A stretch of 41,092 nucleotides of DNA from Saccharofermentans sp. GTDB lineage: Bacteria > Bacillota > Clostridia > Saccharofermentanales > Saccharofermentanaceae. Every line of letters starts with the position of its first letter. Positions within the stretch are counted from its first letter, which is position 1. Location of the stretch: contig JAKSRJ010000021.1 of assembly GCA_024403715.1 (NCBI GenBank), positions 1 through 41,092 of the forward strand. The letters are read 5' to 3'. The notes beneath the pieces are model-generated. The model was not told the DNA's origin. It worked only from the letters and a program-made list of their open reading frames with translations, and made no database searches. The translations under genes were made by a program, and so were the position numbers. Positions 25,639-35,174 of the stretch are shown here, in pieces.

Positions 25639-26706
25639 TCAGGATATTTCATTTAATAACTCTATCCAACGTGATGTGAACTGTTCTCTTGAAAAAATCC
25701 CACAATTATCCTTGGAACGAACAGAAAACTGTTTTCTCAATTCTTCATTTTCAATTAAAGTACAAATCTTATCCGCCATTTTATTTGAATCAAACGCCTT
25801 AACCAAGTAACCACTGACACCATCATCAATTATTTCTCTTGGTCCAAAATCGATGTCATACGCTAGTGTAGGTAAATTACAACTCTTTGCTTCTGTCAAC
25901 ACCAAACCAAATCCTTCAGTTCTAGAAGTCATTACATACATAGCCGCCTTCTTATACGCCGCCATTATATTTTTTGTTCGGCCACAAAAAAACACATTCT
26001 CTTCCAATCCATACTCTTTAACCAATGCCTTACACTCTTCTAGTTTATTGCCATCACCATAAAACTCCCATTTCCAGTCAGAATGTTTTTCAAAAACATA
26101 TCGTGCAACTTCAATAGCAAGATCATACCCTTTGGTATAAAAAAAATGCCCCGCTGTTACAATTGTTTTCGAATTAATATCATAATCAGTATAGGAATAA
26201 TCAATTTCACATGGATTATAAATATATGTAATTGGACATTTAACCGGCATTTCATTAATAAAAGCTTCCATATCTCCCTTAGTTTGATTGATATAATAAG
26301 CACTTTTTTTTAGACATATTTCTCTTATTAAATTTGTACGCTTACTCCCTATATCATTTCTAAGATTAAACATTTCCCATGAAACTAATTTAGTTTTAGG
26401 TGATAACACCAATGCTGGAAGTGAATACATTCCAAGCATAATATCTACGTCAATAATGACATCAATCTTTTTCTCTCTAAGGAATGAAGCTAATTCAATT
26501 ATTTTCCAAAACAATGTCTTCGATTTTAATATATGAATATTCACATTATCTGATAAGGGATAGTATGACGTTCCTGTTGCATTATTTAAATTCAAAACGG
26601 TAATGCAAAACTCACAGTAATCAGAAAGCGCATTTGCTAGTATCTGAGTTATTCTTTCTGTTCCTCCACCGCGAGACATATCTCCATTAAAAATACAAAC
26701 ATTCAT
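25639..26706 (-). CDS. Family 4 glycosyltransferase (a)
   Basis: The 355-residue GT-B enzyme is taken from the ATG at 26706, just after the upstream stop. It shows the glycine-rich acceptor-domain start GDMSRGGGTERI and the GT4 donor motif SRTEGFGLVLTEAKSCNLP with the E-x7-E pair. It would add a sugar with retention of configuration. The following 80 bases up to the pyruvyl transferase show nothing notable. Confidence 0.9.
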   Translation of the reverse strand: MNVCIFNGDMSRGGGTERITQILANALSDYCEFCITVLNLNNATGTSYYPLSDNVNIHILKSKTLFWKIIELASFLREKKIDVIIDVDIMLGMYSLPALVLSPKTKLVSWEMFNLRNDIGSKRTNLIREICLKKSAYYINQTKGDMEAFINEMPVKCPITYIYNPCEIDYSYTDYDINSKTIVTAGHFFYTKGYDLAIEVARYVFEKHSDWKWEFYGDGNKLEECKALVKEYGLEENVFFCGRTKNIMAAYKKAAMYVMTSRTEGFGLVLTEAKSCNLPTLAYDIDFGPREIIDDGVSGYLVKAFDSNKMADKICTLIENEELRKQFSVRSKDNCGIFSREQFTSRWIELLNEIS

Positions 26707-26710
26707 TGCT

Positions 26711-27775
26711 TTACTTCCCATATTGCTCAACAATATTTTTTACCCAGCAAGAAATAGAATAATTATCATCTATTATCCTACGAACTTCCTGAACATCATA
26801 ATCACTGATACTTGAATTAGCTAACTGCATTTCCATAGCTTTTCCTATTGAAGTAGTATCTTCGTTTTCCACCATTGTTATCGTTCTAAATATTTCTGCA
26901 AAACGGTTTTCTGAAATATTACTACAAATAACAGGTAACCCAGAATATGCTGCCTCCAACAGAGCATAAGACAAACCTTCTGCCCTACTAATATGCAAGA
27001 AACATCTAGTATTACTATATAATTGATTAATATCACGTACAGGTGCTACTACATCAACTTGAGAAACTTCACCAAACCGCTTCTGAATAATTTCTGCTGT
27101 ATTTTCACTTCCAACAACAGCTACTTTGCAATTAAGATTGCTATTCTTTATTGCTGTTATACAAAGATCTACGCCTTTTCTATCAAACTCCCACCCAAAT
27201 ATTAGGAAATCATATATTCTTTTTATAGGATCTGTTTCAATCAATTTAATACGTTCAGTATCAATTCCATTAGGGATGTATATTGCCTTCTTGGACGGAA
27301 ACCCACATTCTAAAACATATTTCATATGTTTATGTGAAACGGAAAGCAATGTCGCATCACCATACAAAAAACCATACTGGATTCTATGAATGATTCGATG
27401 CCTAAAGCTACTATAATTCTCTAGTGCATCATGAAGATGCCAAAATACCTTTACATTCTTTGGCGCAGTCATTACAACTGGCACATCATACAACTCAAAG
27501 TGAGAATGTACTATTTCTATATCTAGATTTTCTGCAAAAATAGCTTTTAGAGCCTTGTACGTTTGAAGTCTAACCCTAGCTTGGGAAAGTGGCAAAAAAT
27601 AAACCTTCGTCTCTTTAGCAAGATCCTGAACCCAATCAATTCTTCTTGCATTCTCAGGAAAAACATAATACATATGCACATTTTTTCCTGCTAAAGCCTT
27701 ACCTAAAGCACGTAATGATTTAATGAAGTTCCCCTCATAAGGTGCAGCATAAGCACAAACTTGTAACACTGTCAT
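26711..27775 (-). CDS. Family 4 glycosyltransferase (b)
   Basis: The 354-residue GT-B protein has an N-terminal VCAYAAPYEGNF loop, IEIVHSHFELYDVP and the donor-site motif SRAEGLSYALLEAAYSGLP. It overlaps the upstream glycosyltransferase gene by 4 bases and is 4 bases from the next, a tight run of transferases that build the repeat unit. Confidence 0.9.
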   Translation of the reverse strand: MTVLQVCAYAAPYEGNFIKSLRALGKALAGKNVHMYYVFPENARRIDWVQDLAKETKVYFLPLSQARVRLQTYKALKAIFAENLDIEIVHSHFELYDVPVVMTAPKNVKVFWHLHDALENYSSFRHRIIHRIQYGFLYGDATLLSVSHKHMKYVLECGFPSKKAIYIPNGIDTERIKLIETDPIKRIYDFLIFGWEFDRKGVDLCITAIKNSNLNCKVAVVGSENTAEIIQKRFGEVSQVDVVAPVRDINQLYSNTRCFLHISRAEGLSYALLEAAYSGLPVICSNISENRFAEIFRTITMVENEDTTSIGKAMEMQLANSSISDYDVQEVRRIIDDNYSISCWVKNIVEQYGK

Positions 27776-28890
27776 TTGTCAGCAATCTCCTCTAGCATTG
27801 CTTCAACAGCGTTAACAGTATCCTCTGTAGAAAATTTGTCCCCACGGATTATTGCCTGATTCTTATAATACTGTAGTAATCCTGGAGTAGTTACTATTCT
27901 GTTTAAGCCTTCAAAGAGAGCATCTTCATTATTATCAGTTACAATACCATACTCATCATTATAACCAAGCAATTCTTCTGAACCAGAACAAAGAGTACTT
28001 ACAACGGGCGTCCCAACAATCAAAGACTCAGTTACAGCAGTACTGAACCCTTCAATATAAGAACTACACACATATAAATCTGCATTACGAACATATTTAT
28101 ATGGATTTTCTTTGAAGCCTAGAAATGTCCAATACTTCTCTAGCTTATTTTCTCTAATCATTCGTTCAAGTGCAACTTGCTCTTCACCTTTTCCCAAAAT
28201 ATAAACATGAGCTGGAATATTCGAATCTCTTAACCTTTTTAGAATTCTAACTAACCTATCATAACCCTTTGATTTCATTAGTTTTGCTACTGAAATTATA
28301 TTTATTTCTTCATTAGAGAAACTCAAATCATTTATTTTTTCTAAAGACTTCTCTCTTATTACTTCCGTCTCAACAGTGTTATAAATAGTTTTTAGTCGCT
28401 TCTCTGTTTTAACAACTTTAGAAAAACTGCTACCTACAGATTCAGAAACACACACAATATCATAAAACGAATTATAAACATTATTCATTTCTATAACTGA
28501 TCTAAACGATTTCAAAGCATAGTTTAAGGAATCAAATTGAATATGTATCCAGCAGACAGTTTTCTGACTATTAGGAGCACCTGCAACAACACGAGCACTT
28601 GGCCCCTCTAGATATGACACTATAACATCATAATCACCTCTAATATACATTTTATAAAGTTGCTGTGGTGAAAACAACTTATACAAAATAGTGTTTCCTC
28701 TAAAATACCATGGAAAACCTCCAATGTATTTAATATTGGGATTTAATTTATCTCGATATATTCCAACGTCAAACATAGTTTGAACGGTAATATCAAATTT
28801 TGATGAATCCATATGATTCACCAGATTCGTCAAGACTCTTTCTGCTCCACCATGAGCTAATGTAGGAATTAAAAACAGTACTTTTATCAC
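27772..28890 (-). CDS. Family 4 glycosyltransferase (c)
   Basis: The 372-residue GT-B protein begins with LIPTLAHGGAERVLTNLV, typical of GT4 enzymes, has the VAKLMKSKGYDRLV donor-domain loop and the SSYIEGFSTAVTESLIVGTP motif with E-x7-E. It is 6 bases downstream of the Wzy-like gene and overlaps the next transferase by 4 bases. Confidence 0.92.
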   Translation of the reverse strand: MIKVLFLIPTLAHGGAERVLTNLVNHMDSSKFDITVQTMFDVGIYRDKLNPNIKYIGGFPWYFRGNTILYKLFSPQQLYKMYIRGDYDVIVSYLEGPSARVVAGAPNSQKTVCWIHIQFDSLNYALKSFRSVIEMNNVYNSFYDIVCVSESVGSSFSKVVKTEKRLKTIYNTVETEVIREKSLEKINDLSFSNEEINIISVAKLMKSKGYDRLVRILKRLRDSNIPAHVYILGKGEEQVALERMIRENKLEKYWTFLGFKENPYKYVRNADLYVCSSYIEGFSTAVTESLIVGTPVVSTLCSGSEELLGYNDEYGIVTDNNEDALFEGLNRIVTTPGLLQYYKNQAIIRGDKFSTEDTVNAVEAMLEEIADK

Positions 28891-28896
28891 AATAAC

Positions 28897-30021
28897 TTAA
28901 AAAGTTACATCAAAATAGAAATCACCAATAGAACCATAACCAATGTTCACATATATGTTATATGCAAAAAATAGGAAATAGCACGCCAATGCTAATCCTT
29001 TAATTAAACTTCTCTGATTGTTCGTAAAAGACATATAAAATAATTTCGGCAATAATATAACAGAAGCAAATGAAGTGTAAAAAGACATTCTAGCCCAATA
29101 TTGCATATTTAATCCCATCAAAGTAAACATTGAATTTACGAATACAAAATTAATTAGTACTCCTTCTTTATAATCAATTTCTATATTATTTCGCTGACAT
29201 ATATACAAATAATGTGCAGAAAAAGCAGCTGGAATAATACCTACAACCAAAGCTCTAAAAAATGACATTCCGTTTGAATAGTCTAAAAAACCAAGATATT
29301 TACTTTCCGAAAAAAACTCTGCAAAATGAGAATTAAAATATGATGGGAATAACAAAAACAGTCCACCTAATCCTATAGCAGCAACAGTTCGCTTATTTAA
29401 TGGGTTCCCAAGTACAGTTATTGCAATAATGAAACAAACATATGTAGATTGATGAAAAATCATAGAAAATAGTACTAAAAGGACAAATAACACCGTTGAT
29501 TTTATAGTTTTATTCAACAACAAATCAAAACCTATCAAACATATCGCAGCAGCAAAAAGCTGACGTATACCATTGTTGGTGTCCATATAATATAAGCAGA
29601 AAAAAACAAGTAAAGAAAAGACTGGATCAGATGAATACTGTTTAATTATAAACATATAAACAGCGATAATACTAACCGACGCAACAAGTAAAATTAAATT
29701 AGGACTCGCAGAAATATAGTTTAAGTAATAACATAAATAAAGCCAACCTCGCTCAACTCCCCAAGGAGCACTATTAACATATACAAGATTATCTCTAGAA
29801 TTTATATACATTTCCTTATATGCGAATGTATCAATATAACCATGTCGTACTGTTGACGCAAAAATAAGGATTAATGCAAAAAGAACGTAGTACTTAGTAT
29901 CTATGTTGAATTTCCAATCATTATCAAAACCACTATCAACATTTGTTTCAACTTGCTGTTGATAACTTGCAAAGAATAAAACTATAGAAATACCTATGAC
30001 GCAGAATGTAACTAAACTCAT
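28897..30021 (-). CDS. EpsG/Wzy-like polysaccharide polymerase
   Basis: The 374-residue integral membrane protein, with about ten helices, resembles the EpsG family: RHGYIDTFAYKEMY near residue 60, then YMDTNNGIRQLFAAAICLIGF and FHQSTYVCFI. The Arg and His of these loops are typical of polymerases that join lipid-linked repeats outside the membrane. It is the only candidate polymerase in the window and pairs with the Wzx flippase. Confidence 0.88.
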   Translation of the reverse strand: MSLVTFCVIGISIVLFFASYQQQVETNVDSGFDNDWKFNIDTKYYVLFALILIFASTVRHGYIDTFAYKEMYINSRDNLVYVNSAPWGVERGWLYLCYYLNYISASPNLILLVASVSIIAVYMFIIKQYSSDPVFSLLVFFCLYYMDTNNGIRQLFAAAICLIGFDLLLNKTIKSTVLFVLLVLFSMIFHQSTYVCFIIAITVLGNPLNKRTVAAIGLGGLFLLFPSYFNSHFAEFFSESKYLGFLDYSNGMSFFRALVVGIIPAAFSAHYLYICQRNNIEIDYKEGVLINFVFVNSMFTLMGLNMQYWARMSFYTSFASVILLPKLFYMSFTNNQRSLIKGLALACYFLFFAYNIYVNIGYGSIGDFYFDVTF

Positions 30022-30024
30022 ATA

Positions 30025-30822
30025 TTATCTCTTCATCATTTTGTACAACCTCTGTGGAATAAGCCCGATAGCAATAGGTTTAAAAATAAAAATTCTAAAA
30101 ATTACTGGAACTCTTATTAGTCTGTATCCCTCTTTCCGAACCCAAGCTTCATTCAAACGTCTTCGAAAAGTCCTTCTTTTTGCTGCATCTCGTCCATCAA
30201 ACATGCTATAGAGTGGCTCTTGTAAAACATATCCATAAATACCTACAGAATACAATCTAAACCATAAATCATAGTCTTCCACACCCAAAGTTTGAGGAAT
30301 ATCTCTGTAACCGTTAACAGCATCATAAGAAGATTTACGCATCATTACAGGTGCATGACAATATGGACTCCCTTTTATAAAGTCTTTTTTCGTAGGCGCA
30401 TATGACTTGATATATTCCGGAATATCATAAAAACCAGATTCATCAAAGCGTTTCATTCTTGAACTCACAAAACCATATTCTAAATGCTCTTCAAGAAAAG
30501 CAAATTGCTTTTCAAATCTAGTGTTTTCACAAATATCATCACCATCCATACGGGCACAATATTCCCCCGTTGCAATCGAGAGGCACCTATTCAAAGTATA
30601 TGACAAACCTCTATTCTCATTGTTTCTTATTACAATAATACGAGCATCATTCTTTGCCCACTCACTAGCAACTACAAAAGTAGAATCACTAGATCCATCA
30701 TCACAAATAATCAGTTCCCAATTTGTGTATGTCTGATCAATTATTGACTCAATACTTTTCGCCAAAGTATCAGAACAATTATATACACCCATTAGTACAC
30801 TGATTTTTTTATTGTTAGTCAT
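30025..30822 (-). CDS. Family 2 glycosyltransferase
   Basis: The 265-residue GT-A enzyme shows ISVLMGVYN (7-15), IICDDGSSDST (38-48), RGLSYTLNRC and the metal-binding ARMDGDD (90-96), then GVEDYDLWFR, which carries the usual ED catalytic base. It overlaps the upstream GT4 gene by 8 bases. Confidence 0.92.
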   Translation of the reverse strand: MTNNKKISVLMGVYNCSDTLAKSIESIIDQTYTNWELIICDDGSSDSTFVVASEWAKNDARIIVIRNNENRGLSYTLNRCLSIATGEYCARMDGDDICENTRFEKQFAFLEEHLEYGFVSSRMKRFDESGFYDIPEYIKSYAPTKKDFIKGSPYCHAPVMMRKSSYDAVNGYRDIPQTLGVEDYDLWFRLYSVGIYGYVLQEPLYSMFDGRDAAKRRTFRRRLNEAWVRKEGYRLIRVPVIFRIFIFKPIAIGLIPQRLYKMMKR

Positions 30823-31963
30823 TTGAAATCAATTCATCTCTATGTTTCTTCAAATAATTAAACAACTGCTTTTGCTCAAAACCTCTTTTGGCAAAATTAT
30901 ATGCAGCTTCACCCATATTTATTCTTTGTTGCTTATTATCTATTAACTGAACCATAGCATTCATTAATGAATCAGAATTTTTAACTTCACAAGAAATACC
31001 GGTTACTCCATCTGATATAGCATCAATTTGACCCGGTACATTAGATACAATTGCTGGTAGTCCCATAGCTTCTGCCTCAACTACAACTAAACCAAAACCT
31101 TCACGATAACTAGGAGCCACAAAGACATCTGATGCTGCATAGTATCGTTCAATATCATTAACCGAACCAGTGAAAATCACATGACTGGAATTAATTGCTT
31201 TTTTATACAAATCTTGATTTAAAGAGGCACTATTATCCATGCCCCCCATAACCATTAATTTAACATTTGGATATTTATCAAGTATTCTAAAGAACGCCTC
31301 AAACAGTTCATTGATTCCTTTATCAGCGGTAAGTCTTCCAGCAAAAGCAAACACAACCTCTTCATTCATAATTGCCTTTTCTTCTCTAATTTGCGCTCTC
31401 CATTTATTTCGTTGAGAGGCATCAAATTTAGATAAATCAACTCCACTAGCACTGCCGTTCCATATTACACGACTTCTGTCAGAACTATATAATCCTTCAC
31501 CCATTGAGAAGTCTCTAATATTATGACTTTCAGCTTCAATAAAAGTAGAATTATCACAAGTAATCTTTTCAAGTATTTTGAATAATGATCGTTTCCAACC
31601 TTCAAATCCCATATATCTGATACCCCATTGACAATATAATCTAACAGGAACTTTTAGAGATTGGGCTGCAATTGAAGTATAAAATGCAGCATTAGGAGTA
31701 GAATACTGGACTATATCAAAATTGTTCTCTTTAATAATTTTCTTTATTTGATTTATTGCAGTAAACGCAGAAATATTAATGCCTCGTTCCATTTTTACCG
31801 GATAATAATGGACATATTGGGGCAAATCATCAGTAATCCCATCTTCATTATTACAAATCAGAGAAATATCGTACTCTCCAGTTTTATACAAATACTGAGA
31901 GAACTGTTTTAAAAACATTCTATATGTCAAATATATGGTTGTTACAAAGCAAATCTTTTTCAT
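30815..31963 (-). CDS. Family 4 glycosyltransferase (d)
   Basis: The 382-residue GT-B enzyme has FDIVQYSTPNAAFY, a donor-domain FAGRLTADKGINELFEAF and the motif SYREGFGLVVVEAEAMGLP. Coming directly after the initiating transferase and acetyltransferase genes, it may add the second sugar (PglA-like), though gene order is only a hint. It overlaps both neighbours. Confidence 0.9.
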   Translation of the reverse strand: MKKICFVTTIYLTYRMFLKQFSQYLYKTGEYDISLICNNEDGITDDLPQYVHYYPVKMERGINISAFTAINQIKKIIKENNFDIVQYSTPNAAFYTSIAAQSLKVPVRLYCQWGIRYMGFEGWKRSLFKILEKITCDNSTFIEAESHNIRDFSMGEGLYSSDRSRVIWNGSASGVDLSKFDASQRNKWRAQIREEKAIMNEEVVFAFAGRLTADKGINELFEAFFRILDKYPNVKLMVMGGMDNSASLNQDLYKKAINSSHVIFTGSVNDIERYYAASDVFVAPSYREGFGLVVVEAEAMGLPAIVSNVPGQIDAISDGVTGISCEVKNSDSLMNAMVQLIDNKQQRINMGEAAYNFAKRGFEQKQLFNYLKKHRDELISND

Positions 31964-32565
31964 ATCCTTTTAGCCGGCACTCCAACATATGTTCCAGATT
32001 CTAACAAATCACTAATAACAACAGCACCTGCACCCACCATACAATTATCACAAATATATAGATTGTTATTTACGATTGCTCCAGTACCAATCCAAGTATA
32101 ATTTCCAACTTTTACTGTTCCAGCTACATGCACACCAACAGAAACATGACAATAATCTCCAATAATAGAATCATGATCAACTGTCGCAGCAGTATTAATA
32201 ATGCATCCTTCTCCGATTTTTGCATTTGGATTTATGATAGCACCAGCAACTATTACTGAACCTCTACCAATTACAACATCATCAGCTATCACTGTATTTG
32301 GATGCACTAATACAGGTAAACTTTTTCCACATGATATCAAATTCTTTATAATAGAAGAACGTATACTGATATCTCCAATTGCAACACAAAAATCACAATC
32401 ATATTTTGAATAGTCTGCAACAGTTCCTACTACTTTGTACCCATTACATTCTTTTCTATCTAAATCATCATCAAGAAATACAATATCCATATATCCAAGT
32501 TTAATCGCTATATCAGCAACAACTTTTCCGTGACCACTAGCTCCGATAATTATTAATCTATTCAT
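31960..32565 (-). CDS. PglD/NeuD-like sugar O/N-acetyltransferase
   Basis: The 201-residue product has an N-terminal nucleotide-sugar binding region with GASGHGKVVADIA and a C-terminal left-handed beta helix of hexapeptide repeats (VIADDVVIGRGSVIVAGAII and similar) with the catalytic His in VDHDSIIGD. PglD acetylates a UDP-4-amino sugar. Next to a DegT aminotransferase and a PglC-like transferase it completes most of a bacillosamine-type pathway. It overlaps both neighbours by 4 bases. Confidence 0.9.
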   Translation of the reverse strand: MNRLIIIGASGHGKVVADIAIKLGYMDIVFLDDDLDRKECNGYKVVGTVADYSKYDCDFCVAIGDISIRSSIIKNLISCGKSLPVLVHPNTVIADDVVIGRGSVIVAGAIINPNAKIGEGCIINTAATVDHDSIIGDYCHVSVGVHVAGTVKVGNYTWIGTGAIVNNNLYICDNCMVGAGAVVISDLLESGTYVGVPAKRI

Positions 32566-33200
32566 CCCACATTCCCCATAAACTCTTCCATCGTCGCCGA
32601 TGTCTCTGAACTAATACCATCACGCTTAATAAAAGCTACCAGGAAACTATCAACTATTATCTTCAAATCTCCGCCGAATGTAATTTTACCAACATACTCG
32701 ACATCATACTTGAACTTATCTGACCAGCTGACTGTATTTCTTCCATTAACCTGCGCTAATCCTGATAATCCAGGTCTTACTTCATGACGTCTATGCTGTT
32801 CTTCGTTATAACGTGGCAAGTACTTAACCAACAACGGTCTAGGCCCAACCACACTCATATCTCCCTTAATAATATTGAACGCCTCTGGAAGTTCATCGAG
32901 CGATGTACTTCTTAAGAAGCGTCCATACTTATTAAGTCTTACTTCATCTGGTAATAACTTGCCGTCTTTATCCTTACGACTATCCATTGTTCTGAACTTA
33001 ATCAGCTTAAATATCTTCTCGTCCTTACCAGGTCTCTCCTGTACAAAGAAAGGATTACCACGCATAAAGATAGCTCCAAGAATAATCAAAACCACATAAA
33101 GCCAACTGAATACAATCACCGCCAGTAGCCCACAGATTAAATCCAGAGGTCTCTTAAAATACTTCTCATATAGACCATAAGGAATATGGTTATTTACCAT
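32562..33200 (-). CDS. PglC-like initiating sugar-phosphate transferase
   Basis: The 212-residue product is a small monotopic phosphoglycosyl transferase that loads the first sugar-phosphate on undecaprenyl phosphate. It has one membrane segment (about 15-45), then QERPGKDEKIFKLIKFRTMD, the STSLDELPEAFNIIKGDMS motif with the catalytic Asp-Glu pair, and VGPRPLLVKYLPRY. It follows the aminotransferase gene directly with a one-base overlap and is the first committed step of assembly. Confidence 0.93.
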   Translation of the reverse strand: MVNNHIPYGLYEKYFKRPLDLICGLLAVIVFSWLYVVLIILGAIFMRGNPFFVQERPGKDEKIFKLIKFRTMDSRKDKDGKLLPDEVRLNKYGRFLRSTSLDELPEAFNIIKGDMSVVGPRPLLVKYLPRYNEEQHRRHEVRPGLSGLAQVNGRNTVSWSDKFKYDVEYVGKITFGGDLKIIVDSFLVAFIKRDGISSETSATMEEFMGNVG

Positions 33201-34438
33201 TACTCAAAGCAGCTACGCACAATTTCAATAATCCTATCCTGCTGCTCTGGCGTCATCTTGTTATCGCTTGGCAAACACAAACCACGCTCAAATATATCCG
33301 CACTAACATCTACGCTATTAGCAGATACAAAACTATTCTCGACAAATATTGGTTGTATATGCATTGGCTTCCAGATAGGTCTGCCTTCAGCATTAATTGA
33401 CATCAGCGCCTTCAAGATTTCAGTAGGACAACTCTTGCCCTCTTCTTCAACATAAGTCGCTTCTGTAGCAGTCCTTTCCTGTTTACACATAGCATCCTTA
33501 TCAATTAGCAGGCAGCTTAACCAGTGATTTGCTACACAGTTACTAGGCACTGGATTCATAGTTACAGGCAAATCATTAAAGGCTTCGCTATATCGCTCAA
33601 ATACATTTGTCTTCTGCCTAATATGCTCATCAAGATATGGCATCTGACCTCTGATAACACCAGCTACGACATTAGACATTCTGTAGTTATATCCTAAGTC
33701 CTCATGCTGATACCAAGGCGCGTTCTCTCTTGACTGAGTAGACCACTTACGAACCTTAGCTGCATCTGCCTCGTTATTAGTAAGAAAAGCTCCGCCAGAA
33801 GATCCCGTGATAATTTTATTACCATTAAAGCTAATCGCAGCGTAATCACCAAACAAACCAGTCTGAACACCCTCATAAGTAGAACCTAAGCTCTCAGCTG
33901 CATCCTCAACAATTAACGCACCATGCTCATCAGCAATAGCTCTAATCTCATTCATCCTTGATGGAGTTCCGTACAAATGAACTACAACTATAAGCTTTAC
34001 CTCAGGGAACTCTGCGAAAGCTTTACGTAAAGATGCTGGATCCATATTCCATGAATCATACTCTGTATCTATAAATACAGGTTCTCCACCCTCATAAACT
34101 ACTGGATTCAAAGTAGCTGCAAATGTTAAGTCAGAGCAAAATACTTTATGCCCACAAAGTGAACCTCGACCATTAACAGTCTTACCATATAATCTCTCAC
34201 CAGCAAGCTTAATAGCAAGGTGAAGTGCTGATGTACCAGTTGATAATACCACCGAATAGTTACATCCAATATACTTACAGATTGATTCTTCAACGGAATC
34301 TATGTTCTTACCTACCGTAGACATCCAATTAGTCTCATAAGCTTCGGCCATATACTTATATTCATCACCATGCATTGTTGGCGACGATAACCATACTTTA
34401 TTATCAAAAATTTCGACGTTTTCTGAATGTCTGAACAT
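33200..34438 (-). CDS. DegT/DnrJ/EryC1-type PLP sugar aminotransferase (PglE-like)
   Basis: The 412-residue enzyme converts a UDP-4-keto sugar to a 4-amino sugar. Visible motifs are LSTGTSALHLAIKLA near residue 66, IVVVHLYGTPSRM, VEDAAESLGSTY (PLP-binding Asp) and ISFNGNKIITGSSGG with the catalytic Lys. The matching 4,6-dehydratase (PglF type) is not in the window, so it must be encoded elsewhere. It lies 1 base after the loaP stop region and is the first sugar gene of the operon. Confidence 0.92.
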   Translation of the reverse strand: MFRHSENVEIFDNKVWLSSPTMHGDEYKYMAEAYETNWMSTVGKNIDSVEESICKYIGCNYSVVLSTGTSALHLAIKLAGERLYGKTVNGRGSLCGHKVFCSDLTFAATLNPVVYEGGEPVFIDTEYDSWNMDPASLRKAFAEFPEVKLIVVVHLYGTPSRMNEIRAIADEHGALIVEDAAESLGSTYEGVQTGLFGDYAAISFNGNKIITGSSGGAFLTNNEADAAKVRKWSTQSRENAPWYQHEDLGYNYRMSNVVAGVIRGQMPYLDEHIRQKTNVFERYSEAFNDLPVTMNPVPSNCVANHWLSCLLIDKDAMCKQERTATEATYVEEEGKSCPTEILKALMSINAEGRPIWKPMHIQPIFVENSFVSANSVDVSADIFERGLCLPSDNKMTPEQQDRIIEIVRSCFE

Positions 34439-34439
34439 C

Positions 34440-34946
34440 TTAATTTCTACTCGTTACTTCCAACCCTACTTCTATTATCTGCATGCGACCGAACATACTG
34501 GTCTCAATCCAAGCCTTACGCTTATGTCTATTAATCTTGGTAATCATACCCTCGAGACCTTTAAGAGGACCTCTTCTTATAACTACCATACTTCCTTCTA
34601 TAATTCCCTCTGACACTTCCATCACGTGCTCGCTGTTAACCAGTCTGTCGATTAACTGCATTTCATCTTCTGTCACGGTCAAAGGCTCGCGGTCTACACT
34701 AATAAAACGCGTAAACCGCTCCACTAACTGTAGCTGATGGTATAGCTCTTTTACTTCATTCGACTCGACGAATACATAGCCTGGAAACAGGACTTTCTGC
34801 TTCTTGGTCCACTTACCCTGAACTTTAATACGTTCCTCACGAGTTGGCACATAAACATCGGTCAGCACCTTAGTACTAATCTTTGCCTTACATTCTCTTA
34901 TAACAGCATTCTCAGAGCCCGCTCTGACCTGTATTACATAAAGCAT
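34440..34946 (-). CDS. loaP: LoaP-type NusG paralogue, transcription antiterminator
   Basis: LoaP proteins travel with RNA polymerase and stop early termination in long biosynthetic operons. The 168-residue product has an N-terminal NGN domain (LYVIQVRAGSENAVIREC, KQKVLFPGYVFVES) and a C-terminal KOW domain (MVVIRRGPLKGLEGMITKINRHKRKAWIE). It is separate from housekeeping nusG by context and is the first gene of the polysaccharide operon, as is typical of LoaP. AAAGG precedes the ATG. The leader upstream has hairpins that may be its RNA target. Confidence 0.92.
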   Translation of the reverse strand: MLYVIQVRAGSENAVIRECKAKISTKVLTDVYVPTREERIKVQGKWTKKQKVLFPGYVFVESNEVKELYHQLQLVERFTRFISVDREPLTVTEDEMQLIDRLVNSEHVMEVSEGIIEGSMVVIRRGPLKGLEGMITKINRHKRKAWIETSMFGRMQIIEVGLEVTSRN

Positions 34947-34975
34947 GCCAACTACCTTTTCCGTATAGCTTCGCT

Positions 34976-34998
34976 ACTTAAGACAACTCGCCTTAAGT
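34976..34998 (-). promoter_or_regulatory. Leader hairpin, possible LoaP recognition RNA
   Basis: ACTTAAG and CTTAAGT form a perfect 7-bp stem with a 9-nt loop in the loaP leader, 30 bases before the ATG; TAGCGAAGCTA directly follows and can form a second small hairpin. LoaP is known to bind hairpins in the leaders of its target operons, so these are candidates. No T run follows, so it is not a terminator. Confidence 0.45.
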
Positions 34999-35078
34999 TC
35001 ACCATCAGCTTCTAACCCCAAAAATCTCACAACGCGCAGCGAGGCGACGATTGCTCCATCCCCAGTTTTGTACTTTAT

Positions 35079-35108
35079 ATTATAATGTTTATATTAATAA
35101 AATGCACA
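35079..35108 (-). promoter_or_regulatory. Promoter of the loaP/polysaccharide operon
   Basis: A perfect TATAAT lies at 35079-35084 on the minus strand, with only a weak -35 sequence (GTGCAT or TGCATT) 16-17 bases upstream. It follows the kinase-operon terminator and leaves a leader of about 125 nt before loaP. The weak -35 box hints at an activator or moderate strength. Confidence 0.55.
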
Positions 35109-35135
35109 CGGGGTTATGCTTCCCGGCAATCCTTT

Positions 35136-35168
35136 CCAAAAAACAAGCTCCCTCGTGGGGCGCTTGTT
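35136..35168 (-). terminator. Intrinsic terminator of the motor/BY-kinase operon
   Basis: AACAAGC and GCTTGTT form a 7-bp stem extended by an inner CCC/GGG pairing, followed on the minus strand by TTTTTT. It starts 7 bases after the kinase stop codon and separates this operon from loaP. Confidence 0.85.
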
Positions 35169-35174
35169 AATCTC

